A DNA stretch of 58,267 bases from Promethearchaeati archaeon. GTDB taxonomy: Archaea; Asgardarchaeota; Heimdallarchaeia; Heimdallarchaeales; Heimdallarchaeaceae. The notes beneath the pieces are model-generated. The model ran no database searches. It had not been told where the DNA came from and saw only the letters and a program-made list of their open reading frames with translations. Below are positions 58,200 to 58,267 of this stretch, piece after piece. The translations under genes were made by a program, and so were the position numbers. The stretch lies in contig JABLTJ010000021.1 of the NCBI GenBank assembly GCA_013166775.1, positions 1-58,267 on the forward strand, written 5' to 3'. Each line of letters opens with the position of its first letter. Position 1 is the stretch's first letter.

Positions 58200-58267
58200 G
58201 GTAGGGGTTCAGCCCGGCCTCGGCCGCGGCGCGGCGGAACGTGGTCTCGTGCATCCGCGGGCTGCAC
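58200..58267. other. GC-rich foreign segment, probable chimeric contig end
   Basis: About 52 of these 68 bases are G or C, against an AT-rich window. On the minus strand one frame is open throughout, and nearly every codon ends in G or C (it includes [19 protein letters not shown]), as in coding DNA of a GC-rich bacterium. Not part of this genome in my view. Confidence 0.8.

Overview
This window is AT-rich archaeal DNA, most likely from an Asgard archaeon (Promethearchaeota). It carries archaeal/eukaryotic-type informational genes: split RNA polymerase A'/A'', Rpo3 with Fe-S motifs, TFB, RFC small subunit, Orc1/Cdc6, RPA, eIF5A, P0/P1 stalk proteins, L18e and PAC2. It also has genes typical of Asgards: a Rab/Ras-like small GTPase beside a Roadblock/LC7 protein, and a three-TM homologue of the eukaryotic oligosaccharyltransferase subunit OSTC/DC2. 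I cannot assign the lineage within Asgard from the sequence alone.

Layout. 1-2392: 16S rRNA on the minus strand, with a 33-base palindromic insertion inside helix 45, then a structured non-coding stretch. 2393-4627: a TPR-like protein, a tiny zinc ribbon and cytidine deaminase. 4844-8434: 23S rRNA on the plus strand, unlinked to and divergent from 16S, framed by a long processing stem and interrupted in the peptidyl-transferase loop by a 348-base intron with no ORF. 8521-13475: a membrane-anchored HerA/VirB4-like ATPase, then the L1-P0-P1 stalk operon behind a hairpin that may be an L1 autoregulatory site. 13550-17161 (minus): a five-gene operon, KaiC-like ATPase - Roadblock - FIST sensor - small GTPase - zinc/HxDH protein, which is the best candidate here for an undescribed signalling system. 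17287-25607: a winged-helix protein, OSTC-like protein, a RadB-like protein that has lost its Walker residues, NAD synthetase, tRNA-Thr, a surface protein, an HTH regulator, RPA and a 36-aa membrane protein. 25611-32828: a large secreted protein, TFB, and a pilus-type motor (secretion ATPase plus two separate T2SSF membrane subunits). A 61-aa prepilin with Glu+5 lies 4 kb further on.

32968-36863: RFC, TruA, tRNA-Glu, an ArsR-type regulator, Orc1/Cdc6 and tRNA-Leu. 37303-43468: Rpo3-L18e-L13-S9-RtcA, then L3-L4-L23-L2. 43546-50204: PAC2, a NOG1-type GTPase, TrpRS with a structured leader, two unrecognised proteins and an HD phosphohydrolase. 50346-55566 (minus): tRNA-Ala, eIF5A, S12, RpoA'' and RpoA'. 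55766-58195: a subtilase lacking its N-terminal catalytic part, a membrane-anchored protein and the start of another gene. The last ~68 bases are about 76% G+C and read as codons ending in G/C on the minus strand; I take this as a chimeric contig end.

Many plus- and minus-strand starts are preceded by GGTG/GAGG Shine-Dalgarno sequences, matching the CCUCC at the 16S 3' end. Others have a TATA box about 25-30 bases upstream and look leaderless. All four tRNA genes encode their CCA end.
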